DNA of 64,000 nucleotides from Streptomyces sp. SM11 (GTDB lineage: Bacteria > Actinomycetota > Actinomycetes > Streptomycetales > Streptomycetaceae): assembly GCF_002910905.1 (NCBI RefSeq), contig NZ_NEUE01000135.1, positions 17,067-81,066 of the forward strand, written 5' to 3'. Numbering within the stretch: position 1 is the first letter of the stretch; the number at the start of each line of letters is the position of its first letter. Below, piece after piece: positions 16,812 to 25,927 of the stretch. A program made the translations under genes and the position numbers. The notes under the pieces were generated by a model. The model was not told the origin of the DNA, searched no databases, and saw only the letters and a program-made list of their open reading frames with translations.

Positions 16812-17618
16812 TCACCAGGTCAGCGCCCAGGGCGTTCCGGTCGAGGCGAAGTGGCCGACGTTGACACACTCGGTGGTCCCGATCCGCATCCGGCGGACCA
16901 ACGGCTGGTGAACATGGCCGAAAAGCGCGTACCGGGGGCGGGTGGTGCGGATCGCCTCCAGCAGGGCGCGGCTGCCGCGTTCGAAGCGGCGGGCGACGGT
17001 GTCGTACGTCAGCTCGGGAACGTCGGGCGGGATGTGCGAGCAGAGGACGTCGACCGGGCCGAGCGCCTCGACCTTGGCGGCGTACTCCTCGTCGCTGATC
17101 TCGTACGGGGTGTTCATCGGGGTCCTGAGGCCGCCGCCGACGAAGCCGAAGACCCGGCCGCCGATCTCGACGCGGTCGCCGTCGAGCACGGTGGTGCCGG
17201 GGCGGGCGTACTCCGGCCAGAGGCCTGGGACGTCGACGTTGCCATAGGTGGCGTAGGTCGGAGTGGGGAAGGCCGCGAAGAGTTCGGCGTACTGCCTGCG
17301 CACCGCGCCGAGGATCTCGGTGTCGCGGTCGCGGCCCGCCCACAGCTCGCGGCCGAAGGCGCGGGCCTCGTCGTAGCGGCGGGCGGTGCGCAGGGCGACG
17401 ATGCGGTCGGCGTTCTCCTCGCCGAACAGGTCGGGGAAGATGCCGCGCGAGTGGTCGGCGTAGTCGAGGAAGAGCACCAGGTCACCGAGGCAGATCAGGG
17501 CGTCGGCGCCGTTCCCGGCGCGGGCCAGGGCCTCGGTGTTGCCGTGCACGTCGCTGACCACGTGAATCCGGGTCGATCCCCCGGCCGGATCCCGGCTGTC
17601 CGGTTCGCTGCCTCGCAT
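16812..17618 (-). CDS. Metallophosphoesterase
   Basis: A 268-residue calcineurin-like phosphoesterase. The five metal motifs are present: VVSDVHGN (Asp23, His25), CLGDLV (Asp46), YGNVD, CSHIPPDVP and FGHVHQP. The dinuclear metal site is therefore complete. No signal peptide is seen, so it is cytosolic; a cyclic nucleotide, phosphoprotein or nucleotide phosphodiester are possible substrates. The ATG at 17618 precedes MRGSEPD; a start nearer TRIHVVSDV is conceivable because the first 15 residues are unstructured. The upstream region (17619-17896) separates it divergently from the acyl-CoA ligase. Confidence 0.85.
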   Translation of the reverse strand: MRGSEPDSRDPAGGSTRIHVVSDVHGNTEALARAGNGADALICLGDLVLFLDYADHSRGIFPDLFGEENADRIVALRTARRYDEARAFGRELWAGRDRDTEILGAVRRQYAELFAAFPTPTYATYGNVDVPGLWPEYARPGTTVLDGDRVEIGGRVFGFVGGGLRTPMNTPYEISDEEYAAKVEALGPVDVLCSHIPPDVPELTYDTVARRFERGSRALLEAIRTTRPRYALFGHVHQPLVRRMRIGTTECVNVGHFASTGTPWALTW

Positions 17619-17896
17619 GGGATCAGCCTAGAGCGCCCGCTCCGTCACGGGTAGACCGGCCGGACCTGCGGTTACTTCCACGCCGTGACGGCAGTGGACT
17701 ACTGTGCGCGAAAGGGCCATTTATATGTGTGATGCATAAGACATCTGGCCGGAACCCCCTATCCGGAACCGAGTACTGGTGGGTAACGTCCGGGCAGTCC
17801 ATTCGTGCTCACCCCACTGAGTACCCGCCATTCTTGGACCGCAGCCGGTGCGTCACACAGAGCCGTGGTACCGGAGCCCGATGAGGAGCAGCAGTC

Positions 17897-19693
17897 TTGC
17901 GCGAGTTCAGCCTTCCGGCCCTGTACGAGGTCCCGACGGACGGCAATCTGACGGATCTCATCCGCCGCAATGCCGCTCAGCATCCCGACGTCGCGGTGAT
18001 GAGCCGCAAGGTGGCCGGCGTCTGGACGGACGTCAGTGCCACGCAGTTCCTGGCCGAGGTGAGAGCCGCCGCCAAAGGGCTGATCGCCTCGGGCGTGCAG
18101 CCCGGCGACCGGGTCGCCCTGATGTCGCGCACCCGATTCGAGTGGGTGCTGCTGGACTTCGCGATCTGGAGCGCGGGCGCGGTGACCGTGCCGGTGTACG
18201 AGACCAGCTCCGCCGAGCAGGTGCAGTGGATCCTCGGTGACTCCGGGGCGGTGGCGGTGCTCGTGGAGAGCGACGCGCACGCCGCGTCCGTGGCCTCCGT
18301 ACGGGACGCGCTGCCGGATCTCGCACATGTCTGGCAGATCGACGCGGGCGCCGTGGAGGCGCTGGGCACGGCGGGGGCCGAGGTCTCGGAGGAGACCATG
18401 GACCTGCGGACGCGCAGCGCCAAGGCGGACGACCCGGCGACGATCGTCTACACCTCGGGCACCACGGGCCGCCCGAAGGGCTGTGTGCTCACCCACCGCA
18501 GCTTCTTCGCGGAGTGCGGCAACGTGGTGGAGCGGCTGAAGCCGCTGTTCCGTACGGGCGAGTGCTCGGTGCTGCTGTTCCTACCCGCCGCGCACGTCTT
18601 CGGCCGGCTGGTCGAGGTGGCAGCGGTGATGGCCCCGATCAGGCTCGGCTGCGTCCCCGACATCAAGAACCTCACCGACGAGCTGGCCTCGTTCCGGCCG
18701 ACGCTGATCCTGGGCGTGCCCCGGGTCTTCGAGAAGGTCTACAACGCGGCCCGAGCGAAGGCGCAGGCGGACGGCAAGGGCAAGATCTTCGACCGGGCCG
18801 CCGACACGGCGATCGCCTACAGCCGGGCGCTGAGCACCCCGGGAGGCCCCTCGCTGGGGCTGAAGCTCAAGCACAGGCTCTTCGACAAGCTGGTCTTCGG
18901 GAAGCTGCGCGCGGTGCTCGGCGGCCGGGGCGAGCACGCGATCTCCGGCGGCGCCCCGCTGGGCGAACGGCTCGGGCACTTCTACCGGGGCATCGGCTTC
19001 ACGGTCCTGGAGGGCTACGGCCTGACCGAGTCCTGCGCGGCGACCGCGTTCAACCCGTGGGACCGGCAGAAGATCGGCACGGTCGGCCAGCCGCTGCCCG
19101 GGTCCGTGGTGCGGATCGCGGACGACGGCGAGGTGCTGCTGCACGGCGAGCACCTGTTCACCGGGTACTGGAAGAACGAGGCCGCCTCGGCCGAGGCACT
19201 GGCCGACGGCTGGTTCCACACCGGGGACATCGGCACGCTCGACGAGGACGGCTACCTCGCGATCACCGGCCGCAAGAAGGAGATCATCGTGACGGCGGGC
19301 GGCAAGAACGTCGCCCCGGCGGTGATCGAGGACCGCATCCGCGCGCACGCCCTGGTCGCCGAGTGCATGGTGGTCGGCGACGGCCGCCCGTTCGTCGGCG
19401 CGCTGGTCACCCTGGACGAGGAGTTCCTGGGCCGCTGGGCCGAGGAGCACGGCAGGCCGGCCGGCTCGACGGCCCTGTCGCTGCGCGAGGACGCGGAGCT
19501 GCTCGCCGAGGTGCAGCGGGCGGTGGACGACGGCAACGCGGCGGTCTCCAAGGCCGAGTCGGTGCGCAAGTTCCGCATCCTGCCCGCCCAGTTCACCGAG
19601 GAGGCGGGCCACATCACGCCGTCGCTGAAGCTGAAGCGGAACGTGGTGGCGAAGGACTTCGCGGACGAGGTGGAGTCGATCTACCGCACCTGA
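17897..19693 (+). CDS. Long-chain fatty acid-CoA ligase (AMP-dependent synthetase)
   Basis: A 598-residue ANL-superfamily acyl-CoA synthetase. The phosphate-binding motif is YTSGTTGRPKG (185-195), followed by LEGYGLTES, the GWFHTGDIG motif and the hinge and catalytic region TGRKKEIIVTAGGKNVAP, as in the FadD15/FAA class that activates long-chain fatty acids. The start is TTG at 17897 with GAGGAG 8-9 bases upstream. It ends before a long bidirectional terminator facing pimB. Next to an SRPBCC protein and lipid acyltransferase, it probably supplies acyl-CoA for membrane lipids. The 278-base upstream gap contains AT-rich patches around 17700 that may hold its promoter. Confidence 0.9.
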   Translation: MREFSLPALYEVPTDGNLTDLIRRNAAQHPDVAVMSRKVAGVWTDVSATQFLAEVRAAAKGLIASGVQPGDRVALMSRTRFEWVLLDFAIWSAGAVTVPVYETSSAEQVQWILGDSGAVAVLVESDAHAASVASVRDALPDLAHVWQIDAGAVEALGTAGAEVSEETMDLRTRSAKADDPATIVYTSGTTGRPKGCVLTHRSFFAECGNVVERLKPLFRTGECSVLLFLPAAHVFGRLVEVAAVMAPIRLGCVPDIKNLTDELASFRPTLILGVPRVFEKVYNAARAKAQADGKGKIFDRAADTAIAYSRALSTPGGPSLGLKLKHRLFDKLVFGKLRAVLGGRGEHAISGGAPLGERLGHFYRGIGFTVLEGYGLTESCAATAFNPWDRQKIGTVGQPLPGSVVRIADDGEVLLHGEHLFTGYWKNEAASAEALADGWFHTGDIGTLDEDGYLAITGRKKEIIVTAGGKNVAPAVIEDRIRAHALVAECMVVGDGRPFVGALVTLDEEFLGRWAEEHGRPAGSTALSLREDAELLAEVQRAVDDGNAAVSKAESVRKFRILPAQFTEEAGHITPSLKLKRNVVAKDFADEVESIYRT

Positions 19694-19713
19694 GCGGTGT
19701 TACGCGCAAGGAG

Positions 19714-19744
19714 GGGCCCGCGCCTGGTCATCAGGCGCGGGCCC
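19714..19744. terminator. Bidirectional terminator between acyl-CoA ligase and pimB
   Basis: Perfect 13-bp stem, 19714-19726 with 19732-19744, loop GTCAT, in the 68-base gap between two convergent genes. Confidence 0.78.
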
Positions 19745-19761
19745 TCCGTCGTACGGCCGTC

Positions 19762-20904
19762 TCACAGCAAGGTCTTGAGCTTCTCCGCCAGCAGGTCCCA
19801 GCGCCACTTCTCCTCGACCCAGGCCCGGCCCCGCTCCCCCATCCGCTGCCGCAGCTCCGGGTCGCCGAGCAGCGTCACGATCCGGTCCGCCGACTCCTCG
19901 GCGCTGCCGCCGCGCACCACCCACCCGGTCTCGCCGTCGAGCACCGCGTCCGGGGCGCCGCCCGAGTCACCGGCCACCACGGGCAGTCCGGTCGCCGACG
20001 CCTCCAGGTAGACGATCCCGAGGCCCTCCACGTCGAGCCCCCCGCGCCGGGTGCGGCACGGCATGGCGAAGACGTCCCCGGCCCCGTAGTGCGCGGGCAG
20101 CTCGGCCCAGGGCACCGGCCCGGTGAAGCGCACCGAGTCCTGCACCCCGGTCTCCGCCGCGAGCCGCTTCAGGTCCCTGGCGTACGGTCCGCCGCCGACG
20201 ATCAGCAGCACCGCGTCCGGGATCTGCGCGAGGATCGCGGGCATGGCCAGGATCAGCGTGTCCTGGCCCTTGCGCGGCACCAGGCGGGATACGCAGACGA
20301 CCACCGGGCGGTCGGAGAGCCCGAGGCGGGCCCGGACCCGGTCGCCGCCGGACGCCGGGTGGAAGGTCTTCTCGTCGACGCCGGGCGGCAGTTGCACCAT
20401 GCGGCCGGCCGCGTCCGGGGTGAGGGCCGCGGCGATCCGGGAGCGGGTGTACTCACCGAGATAGGTGATCGTGTCCGTGGCATCGCCGATCCGGCGCAGC
20501 AGCTGCCGGGAGGCGGGCAGTTGCGCCCAGCCGGCCTCGTGCCCGTGGGTGGTGGCCACCAGTCGCCGGGCGCCCGCGCGGCGCAGCGCGGGGGCCATCA
20601 GGCCGAGCGGGGCGGCCGCGCCGAACCAGACGGAGGTGCAGCCGTGTTCGCGCAGCAGGGCGGTGGCCCGGCGGGTGACGCGCGGGGTCGGCAGCAGCAT
20701 CGTCGTCCGGTCGCGGACCACGGTGAACGGCTGCTCGGCGTCGAAGGCGGCGGTGGCCGCCGCGCCCTCCTCGCCGCGCTTCCAGGTGGAGGCGTAGACG
20801 ACGACCCGGTCGGGATCCAGGCGCAGCGCCATGTTGTGCAGGAACGCCTGGATGCCACCGGGGCGGGGCGGGAAGTCGTTGGTCACGATCAGGGTCTTGT
20901 CCAT
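19762..20904 (-). CDS. pimB: GDP-mannose-dependent phosphatidylinositol monomannoside mannosyltransferase PimB
   Basis: A 380-residue GT4 glycosyltransferase adding the second mannose during phosphatidylinositol mannoside synthesis at the cytosolic membrane face. It closely matches the mycobacterial PimB' protein: N-terminus LIVTNDFPPRPGGIQ, VWFGAAAPLGL, THGHEAGWAQLP, VCVSRLVPRKGQDTL, VGGGPY, MPCRTRRGGLDVEGLGIVYLEA and the C-terminal EKWRWDLLA. The E-x7-E motif (EGLGIVYLE) is complete. The ATG at 20904 gives the family start; a GTG-initiated frame from 20937 is longer by 11 residues. A polytopic glycosyltransferase-like gene lies divergently next door. Confidence 0.9.
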   Translation of the reverse strand: MDKTLIVTNDFPPRPGGIQAFLHNMALRLDPDRVVVYASTWKRGEEGAAATAAFDAEQPFTVVRDRTTMLLPTPRVTRRATALLREHGCTSVWFGAAAPLGLMAPALRRAGARRLVATTHGHEAGWAQLPASRQLLRRIGDATDTITYLGEYTRSRIAAALTPDAAGRMVQLPPGVDEKTFHPASGGDRVRARLGLSDRPVVVCVSRLVPRKGQDTLILAMPAILAQIPDAVLLIVGGGPYARDLKRLAAETGVQDSVRFTGPVPWAELPAHYGAGDVFAMPCRTRRGGLDVEGLGIVYLEASATGLPVVAGDSGGAPDAVLDGETGWVVRGGSAEESADRIVTLLGDPELRQRMGERGRAWVEEKWRWDLLAEKLKTLL

Positions 20905-21044
20905 CGACGCCGACAGTACCGAACGGCCGCGCTTCACCGCTCCCGCGCACGGCCCCCGGCATCATGGGCCGCCGGGAGACCCGGCGGGGGACGACTGAGA
21001 CCCACCGGCAATGGGGGGGTGGGAGAAGGAGCGGTGCTGGGTGT

Positions 21045-21064
21045 GTGCAGCTGCAAGGCGGAGG
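21045..21064 (+). repeat. 20-bp core shared with the palindromic element at 48.3 kb
   Basis: GTGCAGCTGCAAGGCGGAGG occurs identically at 48323-48342 inside a long inverted-repeat element. Here the rest of the element is absent, so this is either a decayed copy or a conserved sub-motif. It lies just upstream of the GT87-like gene start. Confidence 0.6.
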
Positions 21065-21074
21065 GCTGAGGCGG

Positions 21075-22343
21075 ATGGGGTCTCCCCTGCTCAAGCGAAG
21101 CCGAGCACCCACCGGCGCCGGGCCGTGGCCGTACGCGGTGTGGACGCTGACCCGGGCCTGGCTGCTGGCCTGTGTGTTCAAGGTGGTCACGGTGCCCGGC
21201 CCGGACGTCACGGTGGACGTGTCGGTGATCTACCGGAACTGGTACGAGGTCCTGCTCACCGGCACGTATCCGCTGGACGACGTCACCTGGCAGTACCCGC
21301 CCGGCGCGGCCCTGGCGGTCCTCTCCCCGGCCCTGCTGCCGTTCCTGGAGTACGCGGCGGCGTTCTTCGTCCTCGTGCTGCTCTGCGACGCGCTGGTGCT
21401 GGGGCTGCTGCTGTACGCGGGGCGACGGCCGGGGATGAGGGCGGCGGGTGCGTGGGTGTGGATCGTGGGGGTGCCGCTGCTGGGGCCGACGGTCTACGCC
21501 CGCTACGACCTGATGGTGACGGCGGTCGCGGTGGCGGCACTGCTGGCGGGGGTGCGTCACCCGCGTGCGCTGGGAGCGCTGGCCGCGCTCGGGGCCCTGC
21601 TGAAGGGGTGGCCGGTGCTGCTGCTGGTGGGGGTGCGGAAGGGGCGTCCGACGCGGGCGGCCTGGGCGGCGGCGGCGCTGACGACGGTGGGGCTCGCGGC
21701 GGCGTTCGCCCTGTGGATGCCGGGGGCGTACGCGTTCCTGGCCTTCCAGCGGGACCGGGGCACCGAGGTCGAGTCGCTGGGGGCGCTGGTCTTCCATGTG
21801 GCGCGGCAGTTCGGCTGGGAGGGGCGGGTGGAGCTGCGCTACGGCTCGCTGGAGTTCCTCGGCCCGCAGGTGGAGCTGGTGTCGACGCTGGCGCTGGGGC
21901 TCGGGGGCCTGGCGCTGGGCTGGCTGGTGCTGTGGCGACTGCGGGCGGGGGCGTTCGCGGCGCACACCCCGGCCGAGGCGGCGTTCACGGCGGTGCTGCT
22001 GTTCACGGTCACCAGCCGGGTGATCAGCCCGCAGTACGTGGTGTGGCTGGTCGGGCTCGCGGCGGTGTGTCTGGCGTTCCGGGCGGCCGCGATGACGCTT
22101 CCGGCGGTCCTGGTGCTGGTGGCGGCGGGCGTGACGCTGCTGGAGTTCCCGATCGGCTTCGGCCATGTGGTGGCGAGCGACGCGTGGGGCGTGACGCTCC
22201 TTCTCGTACGGAACGGGCTGCTGGTGGCGGCCTCGCTGATCGCGGCGCGGCGGCTGTGGCGGTCGACGGTGCCGGGGGCGCGGCGCGGGGTGGCGAAGTC
22301 CCTGGTGGCGGGCGGGGGTCAGCCGAGCCGGGTGGCGAGGTAG
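21075..22343 (+). CDS. Polytopic membrane glycosyltransferase (GT87/DUF2029-like)
   Basis: A 422-residue membrane protein with roughly ten hydrophobic helices. An early acidic loop motif (VSVIYRNWYEVLLTGTYPLDDVTWQYPPG) resembles the polyprenol-phosphate-mannose-dependent mannosyltransferases of the GT87 family, and RYDLM and SPQYVVWL segments are typical of it. This suggests transfer of mannose from a lipid donor on the outer face. Next to pimB the likely acceptors are PIMs or lipoglycan, by inference. ATG at 21075 is chosen because the helices start soon after; the ribosome site is weak. Its 3' end overlaps the convergent lipoprotein gene by 25 bases. Confidence 0.78.
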   Translation: MGSPLLKRSRAPTGAGPWPYAVWTLTRAWLLACVFKVVTVPGPDVTVDVSVIYRNWYEVLLTGTYPLDDVTWQYPPGAALAVLSPALLPFLEYAAAFFVLVLLCDALVLGLLLYAGRRPGMRAAGAWVWIVGVPLLGPTVYARYDLMVTAVAVAALLAGVRHPRALGALAALGALLKGWPVLLLVGVRKGRPTRAAWAAAALTTVGLAAAFALWMPGAYAFLAFQRDRGTEVESLGALVFHVARQFGWEGRVELRYGSLEFLGPQVELVSTLALGLGGLALGWLVLWRLRAGAFAAHTPAEAAFTAVLLFTVTSRVISPQYVVWLVGLAAVCLAFRAAAMTLPAVLVLVAAGVTLLEFPIGFGHVVASDAWGVTLLLVRNGLLVAASLIAARRLWRSTVPGARRGVAKSLVAGGGQPSRVAR

Positions 22344-23575
22344 TCGCGCCAGTCGGCGGTGAACTGCTCGGGTGTGGTGTCGAGCACCGCGTTCAGCGCC
22401 TGTTCCACCGCCCCGTCGCGCCCGTCGTGCGCGCCGACGGTCTCGTAGAAGGCGATCAGCTTCTCCTTGCCCCACCGCTCCGCGATCAGCTCACAGGCCA
22501 GCCAGCCGCCTTCGTAGGCCCTGGCGAGCTTCGCGGGGTCGCCGTCGAAGCCGAAGTCCGGGTCGGCGGGGAGGTCGGCGGGGGTCTCGCCGCCGCGGAC
22601 GGCGTCGGCCAGTTCGGGGGCGATCGTGTCGGCGGCGCGGTCCTCGCCCCGGTAGGCGGTCCAGTCGGCGAAGCCCTCGGAGAGCCAGACGGGGGTGGCA
22701 GTGGAGGTGCTGGTCCGGGTGGCGACATGGGTCGTCTCGTGGGTCAGGACGATCCGCTGCCCGAAACTGCCCAGAGTGGCGTACGCCTGCGGGTTGACGA
22801 TCACCCGGTCGGCGAGGGCCGGGCGCTTGCCGGTGCCGCCGACCTCGCCGGTGGTGACGGCGGCGATGCCCCGGTAGTCGGCCTCCTTGGAGCCCAGCAG
22901 GCCCGCCATGTCCTCGACGGAGTCCGGGACGAGGACCACCACCCGGCGGGTCCAGGGCCTCGGCCAGGCGTCCGAGACCGCCGGCAGGGCGAGGTCCACG
23001 GTGTCGGCGATCTGGCGCAGCTCGCTCTCGGGCCGTCCGACGCCCAGGACGATGCTGTGGGCGCCCTCGACGACCGTCACGTCCCCCTGCTGCCACAGCT
23101 GCCCGGAGGCGCCCTTGGCGGGCCGGTCCGCGGTGATGTACCAGCGATCGCCGTCCCGCATCAGCTCCAGGACGCGGCGGGTGGCGACCGGGGCGGTGTC
23201 GTACCCGGCGATCCGGTAGCGCAGCTCCACGTCGGCGGTGGCCCACTGCCCGTCCTGCTCGGTGACGCCCTTGACGTCGTAGGTCCAGGACTTCAGCGGC
23301 ACGTCGGCGAGCCGGTCCAGCTCGGTGCGCTGGGTGGCCCGCAGCTTCGCGGCGTCCGGGGCGAGTGCGTCGAGGTAGCCCGCCGGGTCGCGGGCGAGGA
23401 CGGCCGCCGCACGGCGCTCCAGGGTGGCGTCGAGGGCGCCGGTGGTGAGGAAGGTGTCCGGGTCGGCGGGGGCCGTGCAGGCGGACGCGGTCAGGAGCGC
23501 GGCGAGCAGCGGGCCCGCCGCACGCCGCCGTCCCCGGGTGCCTCCCCCGCGCGCGTCACGTCCTCGTACGGCCAC
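22319..23575 (-). CDS. Lipoprotein with HExxH zinc-peptidase-like domain (peptidase MA type)
   Basis: A 418-residue exported protein. The N-terminus carries Arg residues, a hydrophobic stretch and a lipobox-like LLTASACTAP, so it is probably a lipoprotein. An NTF2-like middle region (about 40-160) is followed by a gluzincin-like catalytic site: HETTH in IVLTHETTHVAT, with a glutamate in WLSEGFADW about 20 residues later, as in peptidase MA/M1-like enzymes. It may cleave surface peptides, but the substrate is unknown. GTG at 23575 is accepted for lack of a better start. The gene lies 16 bases from the NlpC/P60 gene upstream on the same strand and may share its transcript. Confidence 0.8.
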   Translation of the reverse strand: MAVRGRDARGGGTRGRRRAAGPLLAALLTASACTAPADPDTFLTTGALDATLERRAAAVLARDPAGYLDALAPDAAKLRATQRTELDRLADVPLKSWTYDVKGVTEQDGQWATADVELRYRIAGYDTAPVATRRVLELMRDGDRWYITADRPAKGASGQLWQQGDVTVVEGAHSIVLGVGRPESELRQIADTVDLALPAVSDAWPRPWTRRVVVLVPDSVEDMAGLLGSKEADYRGIAAVTTGEVGGTGKRPALADRVIVNPQAYATLGSFGQRIVLTHETTHVATRTSTSTATPVWLSEGFADWTAYRGEDRAADTIAPELADAVRGGETPADLPADPDFGFDGDPAKLARAYEGGWLACELIAERWGKEKLIAFYETVGAHDGRDGAVEQALNAVLDTTPEQFTADWRDYLATRLG

Positions 23576-23591
23576 CCTGCCGATCGTACGG

Positions 23592-24617
23592 TCAGATCCG
23601 GGTGACCGAGGAGACCGGCATCATGCCGACCGGATCGTAGCGGACCGGGGCGCCCGGGTAGGGGGCGTGGATGACCTGGCCGTTGCCGACGTACATGCCG
23701 ATGTGGCTGGCGTCCGCGCGGTAGGCGACCAGGTCTCCGGGGAGCGCCTGGGAGAGCGGCACCATGCGGCCCGCGTGGCGCTGGGCCTGGGAGGTGCGGG
23801 GCAGGCTCACCCCGGCCTGGGCGTAGGCCCACTGCATCAGGCCGGAACAGTCGAATCCGGAGGGCCCGTTGGCGCCCCAGACGTAGGGTCTGCCGAGCGC
23901 CTGGTGGGCGGCGGCCACGGCGGACATCGCACGGCCGGAGCCGGGGGCGACGCCGGAGAGGTCGGGCAGTCCGTCGCGTCCGGTGCGGGAGGCCCGGTCG
24001 AACGAGGCGCGTTCCTCGGACGGCAGTGAGTCGAGCAGCCGGCGGGCCTCGCGGAGTTTGCCCTCGACGGCGCGCTTGTGGCGGGTGACGGCGGCCCGGT
24101 TGCGCTCCAGCTCGGTCAGGGCGTGGGTGGCCTCGGCGCGGGTCTGGGCGATCTTGCGCTGGGCGTGCCGCAGTTTGTCCAGGGTCATCGCCTGGTGGGC
24201 GCCGGCCCGGTCGAGGGTGGCGGCCCGCTCCAGGTAGGTGTCCGGGTCGGCGGAGAGCAGCAGCGCGAGCGCCGGATCGATCGAGCCGGTGCGGTACTGG
24301 GCGCCCGCCATGGCGCCGAGCGCGTCGCGCATCCGGTTGACGCGTTCCTGGCCCCGGGCCGTGGCGTCCAGGGCGCGGTCCGCCTCGCCGCGCAGCCGGT
24401 CCACGCGCTCCCCGGCCTCGTTGAACCGCTCGGTGGCCTGCTCGGCCTCCCCGTAGAGGCGGTCGACGGCGGCCTTGGCGGTCTCCCGGGTGTCCTTCGG
24501 GTCGGCGCTCGCCGGTGCCCCGGTCAGCGTGGCCGCCGCGGTGGCGGCGGCCGCCGAGATGACCGTGACCCGGACGCCTCTGTTGAAGCCGGACTGTGTG
24601 GAACGGCGATGGGACAC
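23592..24617 (-). CDS. NlpC/P60 family cell-wall hydrolase (paralogue 1)
   Basis: A 341-residue secreted peptidoglycan endopeptidase like mycobacterial RipA/RipC. A signal peptide ends near ASADP (about residue 38), a long coiled-coil region covers about 42-210, and a C-terminal NlpC/P60 domain follows with Cys257 (FDCSGLMQW), His305 and His317. It would cut the D-Glu-mDAP bond of stem peptides. Starts at 24617 (MSHRR) or 24620 are both possible; the much longer upstream frame is rejected. It follows a near-identical-length paralogue on the same strand, evidently a tandem duplication. No c-di-AMP riboswitch is visible before this copy. Confidence 0.9.
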   Translation of the reverse strand: MSHRRSTQSGFNRGVRVTVISAAAATAAATLTGAPASADPKDTRETAKAAVDRLYGEAEQATERFNEAGERVDRLRGEADRALDATARGQERVNRMRDALGAMAGAQYRTGSIDPALALLLSADPDTYLERAATLDRAGAHQAMTLDKLRHAQRKIAQTRAEATHALTELERNRAAVTRHKRAVEGKLREARRLLDSLPSEERASFDRASRTGRDGLPDLSGVAPGSGRAMSAVAAAHQALGRPYVWGANGPSGFDCSGLMQWAYAQAGVSLPRTSQAQRHAGRMVPLSQALPGDLVAYRADASHIGMYVGNGQVIHAPYPGAPVRYDPVGMMPVSSVTRI

Positions 24618-24770
24618 CACAGGTAGCCGCACTCCCTTCCGCTGACGCGGTAGTGCGCAGCCCCTGCCGCCCGGGGCGGGCGGACGGAGACCGGGAGCTG
24701 CACAGCAGCCAGACAGTAATCGGACGACTACGCGCCGGCCAAGGACCGCGCCGGTGGCGAAAGGGGCCCC

Positions 24771-24819
24771 GACGCCGCCGCCCCGCCGGTGACCTTGGTC
24801 TCCGGCGGGGCGGGGCGTC
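24771..24819 (-). terminator. Terminator between the two NlpC/P60 genes
   Basis: A GC-rich hairpin with arms about 24771-24789 and 24802-24819 (GACGCC...CCCCGCCGG with its near-perfect complement, one small bulge). It begins 65 bases after the stop of the upstream paralogue, so the two NlpC/P60 genes are probably transcribed separately. Confidence 0.65.
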
Positions 24820-24883
24820 AGCGTGGTGCGCGGCGATTCCCTCGTTCGGGCGTGCCGTGGCGTGCCGTTGGCATGCCGTGGCG

Positions 24884-25909
24884 TCAGATGCGGACGCCGA
24901 ACTGGAAGGTGCCCATGTAGTCCATCGACTCGTAGCGGACGACGGTGCCCGGCTTCGGGGCGTGCAGGATCTGGTTGTTGCCGGCGTAGAAGCCGACGTG
25001 CGCCAGGTTGTTGAAGAAGACCAGGTCGCCCGGCTTGAGCTGGCTGCGGCCGATCTTCGTGCCGTCGTTGTGCTGGGTGAACGTGGTCCGGGTGATGGAG
25101 ACGCCGGCCTGGGCGAAGGCCCACTGGGTCAGCCCGGAGCAGTCGTAGGAGTTGGGGCCCGAGCCGCCGGAGACGTACGGCTTGCCGATCTGCGTGGCGG
25201 CGGCGGCCAGGGCCGCGGCTCCACGACCGGACGCGGGGGCCTCGTTGCCGAGCTTGACCCGGTCGCCCGCGGCGCGGCTGGCGCGCTGCTCGTCCTTCTG
25301 CATCTTGGCGCGCTCGGCCTGGGTCAGCGTGTTGAGCAGCTGCTGGGCATCGGCCAGCTTGCCCTGGTACTTCTTCTTGTTCTCGCCGAGCGCCTTACGG
25401 ACGTCGGCGAGGTCGCCGAGCTTGTCCTGGGCTTCCTTGCGCTGCTGGGCGAGGGTGCGCTGCTTGGACTGGATCTTCTGCAGCGACTCCGTCTGCTTGA
25501 CCGTCAGCTGGTCGAGCGCGGAGGCCTGGTCGAGGAAGCTGTCCGGGTCCGAGGCGAGGAACAGGGCCACCGAGGGGTCGATGCCGCCGGAGCGGTACTG
25601 CGCGGTGGCGATCGAACCGAGTTCGCCGCGCAGCGTGTTGAGCTCCGCCTGACCGCGCGCGACCTTGTCCTGGAGCGCGTCGACTTCCTTCTTCAGGTTG
25701 TCCTGCTGCTCCTTGGCCCCGTTGTACTTCTCCGTGGCCGCCTCGGCCTCGTGGTAGAGCTTGTCGACCTTCGCCTTGACTTCGCTCTTGCTCGGCTTGG
25801 GGTCGGCGTGGGCGGCCTGGGAGGTCAGGGCCACGGCCGCAGCGGCGGTCGCGGTGAGCACGGTCACGCGGGTGCGGCTCGGCTGCTTGGGACGACGGTG
25901 GGACGCCAC
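24884..25909 (-). CDS. NlpC/P60 family cell-wall hydrolase (paralogue 2), riboswitch-controlled
   Basis: A 341-residue secreted D,L-endopeptidase with the same plan as its downstream paralogue: signal peptide ending at AAHADP (about residue 36), coiled coil (about 40-210) and NlpC/P60 domain with Cys257 (YDCSGLTQW), His304 and His316. It acts outside the membrane on peptidoglycan stem peptides, in growth or septum processing. GTG at 25909 has AAGGAG nine bases upstream. A ydaO-type c-di-AMP riboswitch fills the 5' UTR, a known arrangement for Streptomyces wall hydrolases; the alternative that it is a toxin-like amidase is unlikely. Confidence 0.92.
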   Translation of the reverse strand: MASHRRPKQPSRTRVTVLTATAAAAVALTSQAAHADPKPSKSEVKAKVDKLYHEAEAATEKYNGAKEQQDNLKKEVDALQDKVARGQAELNTLRGELGSIATAQYRSGGIDPSVALFLASDPDSFLDQASALDQLTVKQTESLQKIQSKQRTLAQQRKEAQDKLGDLADVRKALGENKKKYQGKLADAQQLLNTLTQAERAKMQKDEQRASRAAGDRVKLGNEAPASGRGAAALAAAATQIGKPYVSGGSGPNSYDCSGLTQWAFAQAGVSITRTTFTQHNDGTKIGRSQLKPGDLVFFNNLAHVGFYAGNNQILHAPKPGTVVRYESMDYMGTFQFGVRI

Positions 25910-25927
25910 GAAGGCGAGCTCCTTCTT

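Noticed and set aside
21079..21107. TGCTC-AAGCGAAGCC-GAGCA small hairpin
   Set aside because: A common type of short Streptomyces palindrome, here inside the start of the GT87-like coding sequence; no separate function supported.
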